IMG/VR virus record: IMGVR_UViG_3300019124_000010
Location: 1 to 48,015 of that record
DNA: 48,015 bases
Direction: 5' to 3' (one strand)
DNA from: a virus
Both the position numbers and the translations under genes were made by a program. Below, one piece after another: positions 1-7,197 of this stretch (position 1 is its first letter; each line of letters begins with the position of its first letter). The notes beneath the pieces are model-generated. The model made no database searches. It had not been told where the DNA came from and saw nothing but the letters and a program-made list of their open reading frames with translations.

Positions 1-1
1 T

Positions 2-391
2 ATGGAGGTGCAAGTGAGAGCAGCTGGAGAGGATAAGGGAGATAAAAAACCTTATAAGCTAAACACTGGAGCTCTGAAATATCTCCTCATCAATCTTTTC
101 TTACTGCCTACTGAGGATGATCCAGAAAATCCAGCACTGGAGGTAAATAAGCCAGCTGGAGGAAAGAAAGCGGGCACACAGGCTGCAAACGGTGGTGGAG
201 GTGCAAAGAGTGGAGGTGTGAATGGAGCTGAAAAGCAGTGGCTCAATAAAGGTACTGAGGCCTATACTAAGGCTGTGGAGTGCTTAAAAAAGAAAGAGTG
301 CACTGTGGCTCAGATTGAGACAAAATACAGGCTCAATAAGGAGATCAAAGCTGAGCTGGAGGCGATTGAGAAAGGGGCTCAGGCAAAATAA
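2..391 (+). CDS. erf: ERF-family single-strand annealing protein, C-terminal part (gene continues from the right end of the window)
   Basis: This is the 3' part of the recombinase gene that begins at 47754. The frame is open from the left edge; the ATG at 2 is internal (codon 86 of the joined gene). Overlaying the terminal TATGGAGG repeats gives one frame reading ...GESMEVQVRAAG..., which fits the ERF core, where a glycine/glutamate-containing strand is followed by a region rich in Lys/Asp. The stretch ALKYLLINLFLLPTEDDPE (about residues 24-42 here) matches the ERF pattern of a hydrophobic helix followed by an acidic DD motif. After it come a Gly/Ala/Lys linker and a basic helical tail, as in many phage ERF proteins. 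ERF anneals single strands during recombination and genome circularisation. A Gp157-like gene and ssb follow, which is a common partnership. A short hairpin (397-417) lies downstream. Confidence 0.8.
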   Translation: MEVQVRAAGEDKGDKKPYKLNTGALKYLLINLFLLPTEDDPENPALEVNKPAGGKKAGTQAANGGGGAKSGGVNGAEKQWLNKGTEAYTKAVECLKKKECTVAQIETKYRLNKEIKAELEAIEKGAQAK

Positions 392-396
392 TGGGA

Positions 397-420
397 GGAG
401 GGCTTTTTATGCCCTCCCTT
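397..420 (+). terminator. Hairpin after erf
   Basis: GGAGGGC (397-403) and GCCCTCC (411-417) form a 7-bp GC-rich stem with a 7-nt loop just after the erf stop. The tail is only CTTTATA, so termination may be partial. A TATAAGTTTA promoter-like element follows directly at 421. Confidence 0.5.
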
Positions 421-445
421 TATAAGTTTATTTAATTGATTATCA
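421..445 (+). promoter_or_regulatory. Degenerate TATAAGTTTA promoter element
   Basis: TATAAGTTTATTTAATTGAT at 421 carries the left arm of the genome's recurrent TATAAGTTTRCTTATA palindrome, with the right arm decayed. It lies between the erf hairpin and the gene at 472, so it probably drives the Gp157-ssb pair. Confidence 0.4.
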
Positions 446-471
446 GTATTTTTATAACCAAATCATAGAAC

Positions 472-1005
472 ATGGAAACAGCAACTCAGCCAACTACACA
501 GGCAGTAGTTATCACAGCTAAAAAAAGCATCTTTCAGATCACTCAGGAGGCTCTTATGATTAATGAGCTCCTAATAGAAAGTGATGGAGAGCTCACTCCA
601 GAGCTGGAGCAAGCCTTACAGATCAATCAGGCAGAGCTGGAGCACAAGGCTGGCAATTATGCCTTAGTGATCAAACAGAATGAGGGAGAGATTGATATGA
701 TTGATGCTGAGATTAAGCGATTACAGGCAGCTAAAAAAGCCAGAGAGAACGCCTCAAAGCGATTGAAAGAGATCATGATCCAGTGCATGAACCTCTATGG
801 TATCAAAAAGATCCAGAGCGGCACTACTACTCTATCCATCAGAGAGAGCAAGGCTGTAGAAATTCTGGATGAGAGCCTGATCCCCAATGAGTTTAAAGAG
901 TGGAAAGCTACAATCAAAAAAAGCCTGATCTCTGAGGCTCTGAAAGAGGGAGAGAAAGTAGAGGGAGCTGAACTAAAAACAAATCAATCGCTACAAATTA
1001 AGTAA
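472..1005 (+). CDS. Siphovirus Gp157-like protein
   Basis: A 177-residue, mostly helical protein with a long charged coiled-coil centre (about residues 45-100: ELEQALQINQAELEHKAGNY, then KRLQAAKKARENASKRLKE). It ends in a short beta-like region with IQSGTTTLSIRESKAVEI and LIPNEFKEW. This order of a coiled coil followed by a segment ending in a P.....W element is the layout of the Gp157 family (PF05565), which sits beside recombination genes in many siphoviruses. Its biochemical role is unsettled; a link to recombination or resistance to superinfecting phage has been suggested. The gene lies between erf and ssb, 16 bp before ssb, and is probably co-transcribed with ssb. Confidence 0.65.
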   Translation: METATQPTTQAVVITAKKSIFQITQEALMINELLIESDGELTPELEQALQINQAELEHKAGNYALVIKQNEGEIDMIDAEIKRLQAAKKARENASKRLKEIMIQCMNLYGIKKIQSGTTTLSIRESKAVEILDESLIPNEFKEWKATIKKSLISEALKEGEKVEGAELKTNQSLQIK

Positions 1006-1021
1006 CCAATTAAAAACAGAT

Positions 1022-1390
1022 ATGGATTTTTTTAAAATGATGGCTACAGGCCGCTTAGGTAAAGATGCCACTGTAAACACAGTGAACGGCAAAAATGTGA
1101 TCAATTTCTCAGTTGGCTGCACTACTGGCAAGAGCAAAACTACATGGATTGAATGTGCTTACTGGACAGATCGGACAGCTGTTGTGCCCTATCTCAGGAA
1201 AGGCACTCAGGTTTTGATTGAAGGTAAGCCAGAGGCTGATGCCTATGTATCAAAGGATGGAGAGGCTACGCCGAAATTGAGGCTGATGGTGTTTAGTGTG
1301 CAATTATTGGGATCTACAGGATCTCAGGAAAGCCAGCCAGAGGCTCAGGAGAGCAGCTCTGATAATACGGCTGATGATCTGCCATTTTAA
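1022..1390 (+). CDS. ssb: Single-stranded DNA-binding protein
   Basis: 122 residues. The OB-fold body (about 1-100) shows the SSB signature: a GRLGKDA turn near residue 10, NFSVG (about 28-32), a WIECAYW strand (about 40-46), Y..KG..VLIEG (about 54-65) and PKLRLMV. A disordered Gln/Ser/Glu-rich linker leads to the acidic tip DDLPF, the classical C-terminal peptide that docks partner proteins. It coats single-stranded DNA during replication and ERF-mediated annealing. It is the last gene before a strong terminator at 1399. The start at 1022 leaves a short MDFFKM extension; the ATG at 1037 is an alternative. Confidence 0.92.
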   Translation: MDFFKMMATGRLGKDATVNTVNGKNVINFSVGCTTGKSKTTWIECAYWTDRTAVVPYLRKGTQVLIEGKPEADAYVSKDGEATPKLRLMVFSVQLLGSTGSQESQPEAQESSSDNTADDLPF

Positions 1391-1398
1391 TTTTACAA

Positions 1399-1440
1399 AA
1401 AGAGCTCAGTTTGTGCTATGCTATAGCTGAGCTCTTTATA
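1399..1440 (+). terminator. Terminator after ssb
   Basis: An 11-bp perfect stem, AAAGAGCTCAG (1399-1409) with CTGAGCTCTTT (1427-1437), has a 17-nt loop and a short T-rich end. It separates ssb from the replication initiator unit. Confidence 0.75.
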
Positions 1441-1452
1441 TTTGCCTCTCTT

Positions 1453-1468
1453 TATAAGTTTACTTATA
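1453..1468 (+). promoter_or_regulatory. TATAAGTTTACTTATA palindrome upstream of the replication initiator
   Basis: This is a perfect copy of the recurrent 16-bp element (7-bp arms TATAAGT/ACTTATA, TT centre), 22 bp before the ATG at 1491. The leader between them, TCACTATCACAAATCAGATC, carries the ATCACA repeats typical of this genome's gene starts. It is likely the promoter or operator of the replication operon. Confidence 0.6.
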
Positions 1469-1490
1469 TCACTATCACAAATCAGATCAC

Positions 1491-2264
1491 ATGCAAAAAA
1501 ATTCGTTTTACATTCCACATGATTTCAATGCTAGGAATGATCTCAAGATCATTAAGCTAAGAGCCAAATTTGGGCTGGAGGGATATGCTATTTTCTGGAT
1601 CTTACTGGAGCACATGGCAGAAAGATCTACTGTAGATCTACCACTCATTGAGGAGGATATGGAGGCTCTGGCTTTTACTATGAATGTAGAGCACAGCAAA
1701 CTCCTCTCTATTGTCAATTATTGCATCCAGATAGGCCTCTTTGTTTCGGATGATGAGTGCTTTACCTCACTGAGATTGCAAAGCCATATCAATCAACTTA
1801 CTCAGCTCAGAGAGAGCAGATCCAGAGGAGGCAGATTAAGGTGGCAAAAGCAGGAGGAAACTCCAGCTCCAGAGCCTACAGAAACAGCTCAGCAAGAGCT
1901 CAGCTCAAGCTCAGCTCAAGCTCCTGAGAGCTCCAGCTTAGCAATAAATAAAGAAATAAATAAAGAAATAAATAAAGGAGATAGTGTAGTGGATAAATCC
2001 ACTGAGCCCAAGCGGTTTGTTAAACCTACTATGGATGCCCTACTTAAATACTTCTATGAAATCAATATGCCTAATGCAAAGCTGGAGGCTGAGAAGTTTT
2101 ATGATCACTATGAGGCTAATGGATGGAGAGTAGGCAAAAATCCTATGAAATCATGGCAGGGTGCTGCAAGGAACTGGAAGCGGAACATAGAGAGCAAAAC
2201 CTTTACTCCAGCTGGAGGAGCGGTTAATACACAAAATGCAACTGTAAACAAAATCAGATTTTAA
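1491..2264 (+). CDS. DUF4373-type phage replication initiator
   Basis: 257 residues in two domains with a linker. The N-terminal domain (about 1-105) has the DUF4373 (Lin1244/Lin1753-like) signature: FYIPHDFNARNDLKI, then LRAKFGLEGYAIFWILLE, and IGLFVSDD near residue 83, a winged-helix-like fold found in phage replisome organisers. The linker (about 120-170) is Ser/Gln/Ala-rich followed by NKEINKEINKEINK. The C-terminal domain has AEKFYDHYEANGWRVG and W.GAARNWKRN, as in DnaD-like helicase-loading proteins. DnaB and a DnaA-like protein lie downstream, supporting a role in origin recognition and helicase loading. The DNA encoding the linker is itself repetitive and origin-like (see 1885-1977), as in lambda O. 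Confidence 0.8.
   Translation: MQKNSFYIPHDFNARNDLKIIKLRAKFGLEGYAIFWILLEHMAERSTVDLPLIEEDMEALAFTMNVEHSKLLSIVNYCIQIGLFVSDDECFTSLRLQSHINQLTQLRESRSRGGRLRWQKQEETPAPEPTETAQQELSSSSAQAPESSSLAINKEINKEINKGDSVVDKSTEPKRFVKPTMDALLKYFYEINMPNAKLEAEKFYDHYEANGWRVGKNPMKSWQGAARNWKRNIESKTFTPAGGAVNTQNATVNKIRF
1885..1977 (+). repeat. Origin-like repeat tract inside the initiator gene
   Basis: AGCTCA half-iterons occur at 5-6 bp steps between 1885 and 1926; an 11-bp unit CAGCTCAAGCT is tandemly repeated from 1901. Then comes AGCTTAGCAATAAATAAA and three copies of a 12-bp AT-only unit (about 1942-1977). Iterons followed by an AT-rich stretch inside the initiator gene is the architecture of lambda-type origins. A non-coding look-alike with the same order is at 20298-20400. 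Replication origin function is inferred. Confidence 0.55.
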
Positions 2265-2267
2265 CCT

Positions 2268-2477
2268 ATGGCATACAATCCAAAACTAGATATGAGAGCC
2301 AAATCCCTGCTCCTATTTCTGGCTGATGGCTACTCATTTAAGGAAATTGCTGATATATGGGGCAAATCGGTAAGCAGTATCAATGCTCATGTAATTGCTC
2401 TTAAGAGTGCCTTAGGAGCTAAAAACACCACTCACCTAGTAAGAATTGCAATAGAAAATAAAATCATAGAACTATGA
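2268..2477 (+). CDS. Orphan LuxR/GerE-type helix-turn-helix protein
   Basis: 69 residues, essentially one HTH domain. FLADGYSFKEIADIWGKSVS followed by SINAHVIALKSALGAKN gives the GerE pattern: L..L..G.S..EIA......S..TV..H...I..KLG. It has no receiver or ligand-binding domain, so it would be a constitutive DNA-binding protein, acting as an activator or as an origin/promoter co-factor. It starts 3 bp after the initiator stop and its stop overlaps the next start (ATGA), so it is part of the replication operon. Which of the two repeated palindromes it reads, if either, cannot be told from sequence. Confidence 0.72.
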   Translation: MAYNPKLDMRAKSLLLFLADGYSFKEIADIWGKSVSSINAHVIALKSALGAKNTTHLVRIAIENKIIEL

Positions 2478-2809
2478 GCAAAAAGATCTTTTCACAAGGC
2501 GAAACAGTAGCCGCTGTATGCTACTATGCACAGGCTCAGAAATACAGGCTGGAGCATCTATTGGAATTTGCTCAGGCAGATCTCAAACTGGAGCTCAAAA
2601 AGCTCCTAGCTACTCAGGAAAATATCATCAAAGCGATTATCAGAAAAATCAATCATCCAGAGCTCAGAGAGGCTCTACAGAGCGATCTACAAACAGAGGA
2701 ACTACTGGCACTCACAGCTATTCAAGATGTACTGGCTGATCATTCAGAGGAACTACTGGAGAAAGAGGAGATTATTTTAAAAAATCTGAAAGAGATATTT
2801 TCTAAATAA
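2474..2809 (+). CDS. Hypothetical helical protein
   Basis: 111 residues, strongly alpha-helical and Leu/Glu/Lys-rich, with no recognised motif. The N-terminus (SKKIFSQGETVAAVCYYAQAQKYRLEHLLEF) is followed by amphipathic heptad-like helices to the end. The start codon overlaps the upstream stop (ATGA), implying translational coupling with the LuxR-type HTH gene, so it could be a partner of that regulator. No function is assigned. Confidence 0.7.
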   Translation: MSKKIFSQGETVAAVCYYAQAQKYRLEHLLEFAQADLKLELKKLLATQENIIKAIIRKINHPELREALQSDLQTEELLALTAIQDVLADHSEELLEKEEIILKNLKEIFSK

Positions 2810-2819
2810 TTGATTGAAT

Positions 2820-2841
2820 TATAAGTTTACTTATATTGCAT
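2820..2841 (+). promoter_or_regulatory. TATAAGTTTACTTATA palindrome with -7-like TATATTGC
   Basis: A perfect 16-bp palindrome at 2820-2835 runs directly into TTGC, so that TATATTGC (2832-2839) approximates a Bacteroidota -7 box (TAnnTTTG). It precedes the zinc-finger gene at 2875 and probably drives 2875-5034. Confidence 0.55.
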
Positions 2842-2874
2842 AAGTAATTTTATGGAGCTAAATAAAATACCACT

Positions 2875-3078
2875 ATGCAAGCTCCAAAGCCAAACACAAA
2901 AAGCTGCTCAAATCCAGATTGCCCTCATGGAAATGAACCACAACCGATTGAGAATTTCTATAAGCATAAAACAAACTCTGATGGGAGGCAGAATAAATGC
3001 AAAGACTGTTATAAATCCCACTATGATGAAAAAAAGAAGCTAAAGCAGGATGATCCTTTAAAGGATTTCTACTACTAA
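2875..3078 (+). CDS. Small zinc-finger protein
   Basis: 67 residues. Cys/His spacing SCSNPDCPHG ... NKCKDCYKSHYDEKK gives two metal-binding knuckles (C-x4-C and C-x2-C) around a central FYKHKTNSDGRQNKC stretch. This resembles the zinc-binding heads found beside or within phage HNH proteins, but no HNH catalytic residues follow, so nuclease activity is not supported. The ATG at 2875 is preferred over that at 2852, whose frame is Cys-poor and overlaps the real gene. It probably binds DNA or a replication protein. Confidence 0.7.
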   Translation: MQAPKPNTKSCSNPDCPHGNEPQPIENFYKHKTNSDGRQNKCKDCYKSHYDEKKKLKQDDPLKDFYY

Positions 3079-3107
3079 CAAATCACCACAAAAAATCACA
3101 AATCACA

Positions 3108-3584
3108 ATGATCACACCTAAATCACTCCTACTACAAGTAAACGAACTAAAAGAGCTCCTAGAGCATCTCAATCTATGGGAGCTTAGTGAAGCAAGAAAG
3201 AAAGTAAGCTACTGGATCAAATTAGCTGGCACTCCTGCCTCTGATCCTATTACAAAAGATGAAATCATCCAGATCTTTTGCCAGAAATATAATTGCACTC
3301 CTGATGATCTGGCTAAGGTAAACAAACCAAAAACACACTATTCCACACAAAGGAGATTTCTGGCTGTGATGCTGATGAGATATACAAAAGCATCCAGAGA
3401 GGAGATCTACCTGAGCTGTGGCTATAAATACAACGCCTCCATAAATTATGCTTTAGATAAAACTGCCTCTGATATTAAGCTCTATCCAGAGCTCAGAGCA
3501 GAATTTAATGAGCTGGAGCAGATGATCAGTGAATTGAAAAACCACATATCTAATCCAAAGGAGGTACTTTATGAAAACAAATAA
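3108..3584 (+). CDS. DnaA domain IV-like DNA-binding protein
   Basis: 158 residues. The C-terminal half (about 50-125) follows the DnaA C-terminal DNA-binding domain: an ITKDEIIQIFCQKYNCTPDDL helix, then TQRRFLAVMLMRYTKASREE (the region of the basic loop and helices), and a final CGYKYNASINYALDK helix where DnaA has a G.RDHSTV..A motif. There is no AAA+ ATPase domain. It may recognise a DnaA-box-like site at the phage origin or compete with host DnaA. Its 3' end overlaps dnaB by 14 bp and the leader carries AATCACA repeats, consistent with a replication operon. Confidence 0.7.
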   Translation: MITPKSLLLQVNELKELLEHLNLWELSEARKKVSYWIKLAGTPASDPITKDEIIQIFCQKYNCTPDDLAKVNKPKTHYSTQRRFLAVMLMRYTKASREEIYLSCGYKYNASINYALDKTASDIKLYPELRAEFNELEQMISELKNHISNPKEVLYENK

Positions 3585-5034
3585 TCCTAACACTAAGAAA
3601 GCTATCAATCCAAATCAGAAAGGGAGGGCTCAGGCAGATCTGATGCTCTCTCCTACTTCTGATCTTAACAATCAGGCAGCTCCCTACAATAAGGATATTG
3701 AAGCTGCCACACTAGGCCTCATGCTGATCTTTCCTGATTGTATTCCTGATGTGCTACATGAGCTGCCTACTCCAGAGGTTTTTTATTTCCAGAAATACCA
3801 AATCATTTTTAGAGCGATACAGAACATTCATTTAATGGGAGGAGCTGTGGATATGCTCACTGTCTCTGATTACCTGAGGAGAAATGGAGAGCTGAGCGAT
3901 GGAGGCAATGGGCTTTATCCAGAGGCTTATGATATTACTGAGTGCACTAACAAAGTAGTTTCTCCTCATGTGCTAAATACTTATCTGGCATCTATTAAAG
4001 GCTATTACCTCCAAAGAGAAAGCTACAGGCTATCATCAGAAATGATGCTCCATGCTTACTCCTCTGATCCTGTGGAACTGCTTAACTCTTATGGATCAAA
4101 AATGCTGGATCTACAGGAAAGGCTAGTGAGCAAAAATGAGTATGATCTCACCACTAGGATGATTAAACTCATCAGAGAAAGAGAGGAAATTCAGGCTGGC
4201 AAGCTGATAGGGCTGGATTGTGGCTTTTACTCTATCAATCGGGAAACCTCAGGCCTGTGTAAGCCAGATCTGATCATAATTGCTGCAAGGCCAGCACAAG
4301 GCAAAACAGCTGTGATCATTAATATGGCTAGATCCATGTGCTTACATCAAAGCATACCTGTAGGCATTTTTTCTCTGGAGATGAGTGCTGAGCAATTAAT
4401 CCAGAGGATTGAGGCAGCTGAGAGCGGCCTCTCACATGATAGGATCAGGAGAAACTTACTTAATCCAGAGGAGAAAGAGTGGCTCTTTAAAGTAGATGGC
4501 AAGATTGCTAAATCTCCATTGATCATTGATGATACAGCTGGCTTAACAATCTCTCAGCTCAGAACTAAGGCAATGATCATGAAACGCAAATTTGATATTA
4601 AATGCATTATGGTGGATTATCTCCAGCTGATGAGTGGAGATGGCAGATCTCAAAACAGGGAGGCTGAAATTTCAGCAATCTCCAGAGGGCTCAAATTAAT
4701 TGCTAAGGAGCTACAAATACCTGTGATTGCACTGAGCCAGCTTTCCAGAAAGTGTGAGGAAAGAGTAGATAAAAAACCTCAGCTATCAGATCTGAGAGAG
4801 AGTGGAGCTATTGAGCAGGATGCTGATATAGTTGCTTTTCTGATGAGGCCTGAGTATTACAATATCGGTGAGGTGGAGCTGGAGGATCTAGGCACAATTT
4901 CAACTAAAGGCTTAATGATGTTTATCATAGCTAAAAACAGGCATAATGCTCCAAATGTAGTGCCTCTGAAATGTGATCTAGGAAAGATGCTGATCACTGA
5001 TTATGTAATGGATGGAGGAGAAGTGCCTTTTTAA
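3571..5034 (+). CDS. dnaB: Replicative DNA helicase, DnaB family
   Basis: 487 residues. The N-terminal helical domain starts near residue 38 (PYNKDIEAATLGLML). The RecA-like ATPase follows with Walker A ARPAQGKTA at about 239-247, an IFSLEMSAEQLIQRI helix, Walker B IKCIMVDYLQLMSG near 350, a SQLSR sensor segment and the DLRESGAIEQDADIV motif that is diagnostic of DnaB. The length is normal for the family (440-500). It unwinds the phage fork 5' to 3' as a hexamer and would be loaded by the DUF4373 protein. It starts within the preceding gene, showing translational coupling. Confidence 0.95.
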   Translation: MKTNNPNTKKAINPNQKGRAQADLMLSPTSDLNNQAAPYNKDIEAATLGLMLIFPDCIPDVLHELPTPEVFYFQKYQIIFRAIQNIHLMGGAVDMLTVSDYLRRNGELSDGGNGLYPEAYDITECTNKVVSPHVLNTYLASIKGYYLQRESYRLSSEMMLHAYSSDPVELLNSYGSKMLDLQERLVSKNEYDLTTRMIKLIREREEIQAGKLIGLDCGFYSINRETSGLCKPDLIIIAARPAQGKTAVIINMARSMCLHQSIPVGIFSLEMSAEQLIQRIEAAESGLSHDRIRRNLLNPEEKEWLFKVDGKIAKSPLIIDDTAGLTISQLRTKAMIMKRKFDIKCIMVDYLQLMSGDGRSQNREAEISAISRGLKLIAKELQIPVIALSQLSRKCEERVDKKPQLSDLRESGAIEQDADIVAFLMRPEYYNIGEVELEDLGTISTKGLMMFIIAKNRHNAPNVVPLKCDLGKMLITDYVMDGGEVPF

Positions 5035-5057
5035 AAATTTACTACCTATTTGCACCA

Positions 5058-5192
5058 ATGAAGGAGAAAGAGAGAAAGGATCTGGAGCAGCAACTAAAAG
5101 AAAATACATGGCTACTCCAGCTCCTTTATGAGAAAGCTGATGAGATTAAAAAAATCAATCATCAAATTATAAATAAACTTATTAAAAGATAA
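5058..5192 (+). CDS. Small helical hypothetical protein
   Basis: 44 residues, Lys/Glu/Leu-rich, entirely helical in character (KEKERKDLEQQLKENTWLLQ ... INHQIINKLIKR). It lies 23 bp after dnaB in the same direction, with the next start 2 bp after its stop, so the spacing supports it being a real gene of the operon. Function unknown. Confidence 0.5.
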   Translation: MKEKERKDLEQQLKENTWLLQLLYEKADEIKKINHQIINKLIKR

Positions 5193-5194
5193 GC

Positions 5195-5326
5195 ATGATC
5201 ACAGTAACAAAAGAGGAGATCAGGATCAATAAGGGCTGGCTCATTGAACACGGAGAGCTTACTACTTACTGGCTCTGGATCTTTCCAGTTTACAGATCGT
5301 ACAAAACAATTTCAATCACATCATAA
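5195..5326 (+). CDS. Small hypothetical protein
   Basis: 43 residues with a Trp-rich centre (GWLIEHGELTTYWLWIF) followed by a basic tail. It is tightly packed behind the previous small gene and 11 bp before the next. It could be peripheral to the membrane, but is too short to assign. Confidence 0.45.
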   Translation: MITVTKEEIRINKGWLIEHGELTTYWLWIFPVYRSYKTISITS

Positions 5327-5337
5327 AAACAAAAAAC

Positions 5338-5607
5338 ATGAGCACACCAATTTCAACTGAGGAGGTACTGATCCCTAAAAAAAATCTGGCTTTAATTCTG
5401 GCAGTACAAAGAGCAGAGAAAGCCGAAACGGTTATCATCAGGAGATACACTGATAAACTTTTCAGAGTGCTGGATGCTGAGTATAATCCTCTTGTAAACA
5501 TTAAGCATGAGGATCTGGCATTTCTGACAGGTAAAGGTATCCTGAAAGATCTAGGCAGGGATAATTTATACAGGTTCAACAAAGAGGCAAAATATAAAAC
5601 AGCTTAA
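5338..5607 (+). CDS. Hypothetical protein
   Basis: 89 residues, basic and of mixed alpha/beta character: AEKAETVIIRRYTDKLFRVL, then an NIKHEDLAFLTGKGILKDLG segment. Not recognised. It sits in the run of small replication-operon genes, 3 bp before the next start. Confidence 0.65.
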   Translation: MSTPISTEEVLIPKKNLALILAVQRAEKAETVIIRRYTDKLFRVLDAEYNPLVNIKHEDLAFLTGKGILKDLGRDNLYRFNKEAKYKTA

Positions 5608-5610
5608 CAA

Positions 5611-6066
5611 ATGGAGTGGATTATAGCAATCATTGATCAAAAGATAGAGGATCACAGGAATTACAAAGAGGAGCTTTTAAACAAAAGAAGCACTGGCTTT
5701 CCTGATCTCAGCTCACTGATCCAGTGTGATGATGCTATCCAAAGGTGTGATGCCTTAGTGGAGGAGTTAGAGCAAGTAAAGTGGCTGATTAATAAAGAGC
5801 TGGAAACTGAGGAGGAGGCTGCAACAGATGAGGAGGATGAGGAGGAAACAGAGGAGCTCACACCTGAGAGCTTACTGGAGAGTGCTGAGAGGAGTAGTTG
5901 TATTCTCTATTGTATGGATAATCTCACTGAGGAGCAAAGTGGGCTGAAAGATGAGGCAATAGATCTCAATCTCAGGATCACTGCTTATGCTACAAAACAG
6001 ATCCACAAAAAGATGCTGGAGAAAATCAAAACCGATAAACAAAAAAGAAAAGAGCAAAAGAAATGA
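5611..6066 (+). CDS. Hypothetical acidic protein
   Basis: 151 residues. The N-terminal helix repeats (IDQKIEDHRNYKEELL) lead into a Glu/Asp-rich linker (about residues 66-92). A second helical region ends in a very basic tail (EKIKTDKQKRKEQKK). The alternating charge suggests binding to DNA or to a basic partner. The 3' end overlaps the DUF550 gene by one ATGA unit, so expression is coupled to that nucleotide enzyme. Function unknown. Confidence 0.65.
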   Translation: MEWIIAIIDQKIEDHRNYKEELLNKRSTGFPDLSSLIQCDDAIQRCDALVEELEQVKWLINKELETEEEAATDEEDEEETEELTPESLLESAERSSCILYCMDNLTEEQSGLKDEAIDLNLRITAYATKQIHKKMLEKIKTDKQKRKEQKK

Positions 6067-6587
6067 GCACTACTAAATCATCTATCCAGCTTTTCAGAGA
6101 ATGGCTGGAGGCACAAAAGAATTTCACAAAAGATGAAATCTGCCAGTTTGTAAAAAACAATTTGCTAGCTCCTCATCAAAATAAGCTGGAGCTCCTGAGG
6201 CTTGAGTGCAAGGCATGGGGCTTTAATGTATTTGGAGCGGATAAGGATTGCACTGGAGAGATCAATCATTTGAAAGAGGAGTGTGATGAGATCCTGAGAG
6301 ATCCCTCAGATATGGAGGAGTGGGCTGATGCACTGATACTCCTGCTTAATGGCTTTTCTAGGCAATTTCCTCAGTGCGATGCCACTGATCTGCTATTTGC
6401 TGGCTTTTTAAAGATGGAGAAAAATAAAAAGAGGCAGTGGGGCACTCCAGATGAGAAAGGTATTGTAAGACACATTAAAACACAGGAGGAGGTTCTGGAG
6501 CAGGAGGCTAAAGAGAGATTTCCTGATAATGATGGATTACACCTTACTATGAGAGAGGTATGGAAAAAAAGGAGGCAAAATGATTAA
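6063..6587 (+). CDS. DUF550 (MazG-like) dATP/dGTP pyrophosphohydrolase-type protein
   Basis: 174 residues. The all-alpha NTP-pyrophosphohydrolase core shows GEINHLKEECDEIL (about 65-78), PSDMEEWADALILLLNG (81-97) and MEKNKKRQW (118-126). The E..E-x(n)-EEWAD pattern supplies the Mg-binding acids of the MazG superfamily, and the His-Leu-.-.-Glu start is typical of DUF550 (PF04447). Members hydrolyse dATP or dGTP to the monophosphate; the family includes MazZ from phages whose DNA contains 2-aminoadenine. No PurZ-like adenylosuccinate synthetase is in this window, so a Z genome is not supported; the enzyme may shape nucleotide pools or supply another modification. Confidence 0.78.
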   Translation: MSTTKSSIQLFREWLEAQKNFTKDEICQFVKNNLLAPHQNKLELLRLECKAWGFNVFGADKDCTGEINHLKEECDEILRDPSDMEEWADALILLLNGFSRQFPQCDATDLLFAGFLKMEKNKKRQWGTPDEKGIVRHIKTQEEVLEQEAKERFPDNDGLHLTMREVWKKRRQND

Positions 6588-6684
6588 AAAAGATGAGTTT
6601 CAATCATTGCTTTTATTCTCTGGAGTAATTATACTTTGTGTTTTATTCTGGATCTGGATCATCTTTATTTGCTCAGGCTTATAA
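6580..6684 (+). CDS. Single-span membrane microprotein
   Basis: 34 residues: a short charged head (MIKKDEFQ) followed by one unbroken hydrophobic segment, about residues 9-32 (LLLFSGVIILCVLFWIWIIF). It overlaps the DUF550 gene by 8 bp, and its stop codon lies inside the palindromic promoter at 6680. Membrane insertion is very likely if it is translated; the role is unknown. Confidence 0.45.
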   Translation: MIKKDEFQSLLLFSGVIILCVLFWIWIIFICSGL

Positions 6685-6718
6685 GTTTACTTATATCATT
6701 TAATTACTCTTATACTTG
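6680..6718 (+). promoter_or_regulatory. Promoter: palindrome at -33, TATACTTG at -7
   Basis: TATAAGTTTACTTATA (6680-6695) puts a TTTA 21 bp before TATACTTG (6711-6718), close to the Bacteroidota TAnnTTTG box. The gene starts at 6724, so the transcript would be nearly or fully leaderless. Confidence 0.5.
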
Positions 6719-6723
6719 CCTCA

Positions 6724-7197
6724 ATGAATTACACCTTTATCAATTCCATGCTTAAGCAAGGGAGAGTGAAAGAGGAGCTGTTTGCTAAGCTGATTGATGG
6801 AGAGATGGCAAGTAAGGCTGAGGATCTGAAAGGCATAGATGTAAAGCTCACTATCAGTTTCAATGTGAAAGGCATCAAAAGAGTAAAGAGATCTGATGGA
6901 GCTTACTCTACAGAGTATCAATGGATAGAAATAAAAAAAGCCTCAGGCAAAAAAGGATGGCTGTTTTATGGAGCTGAGTTTCTGGCTTTTGAAACAGATA
7001 AATCTTTTTTAGTAGTGGAGCGGGAAAGGCTGGCTGATTACTTAGGCCGAAAATTAAAAGGAGCGAAATATAGTGATGATCCTGCTCCCTACTCTCTCTA
7101 TAAAAGAGCTGGAATGAAATCAGGATTTGATGTACTTACTCTGATCCCTGTAAAGGATCTGAGGAGCATAGCAGTAACGGAAATAGTAAAAGAATGA
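6724..7197 (+). CDS. Possible PD-(D/E)XK-type nuclease
   Basis: 157 residues. A GIDVKLTISF strand (about 37-46), a gap, then YQWIEIKKASGKKGWLFYGA (about 65-84) offers the D ... E-x-K arrangement of the PD-(D/E)XK nuclease fold, followed by helices and a strand (FETDKSFLVVERERLADYLG). This match is structural reasoning only; no close family was recognised. It overlaps the RuvC-like gene by 4 bp (ATGA), and recombination nucleases are frequently paired with a resolvase, which supports a DNA-processing role. Confidence 0.45.
   Translation: MNYTFINSMLKQGRVKEELFAKLIDGEMASKAEDLKGIDVKLTISFNVKGIKRVKRSDGAYSTEYQWIEIKKASGKKGWLFYGAEFLAFETDKSFLVVERERLADYLGRKLKGAKYSDDPAPYSLYKRAGMKSGFDVLTLIPVKDLRSIAVTEIVKE

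Noticed and set aside
2852-3043. ORF starting at 2852
   Set aside because: It overlaps the Cys-rich frame starting at 2875, which has a coherent zinc-binding pattern, and is a shadow.
5661-6057. Ser-rich minus-strand ORFs at 5661-5861 and 5872-6057
   Set aside because: They mirror Glu/Asp-rich codons of the plus-strand gene (GAG/GAT give CTC/ATC on the other strand); composition artefact.
6063-6587. MazZ of a 2-aminoadenine (Z) genome
   Set aside because: The required PurZ and a DpoZ-type polymerase are absent; the phage has no DNA polymerase gene in the window.
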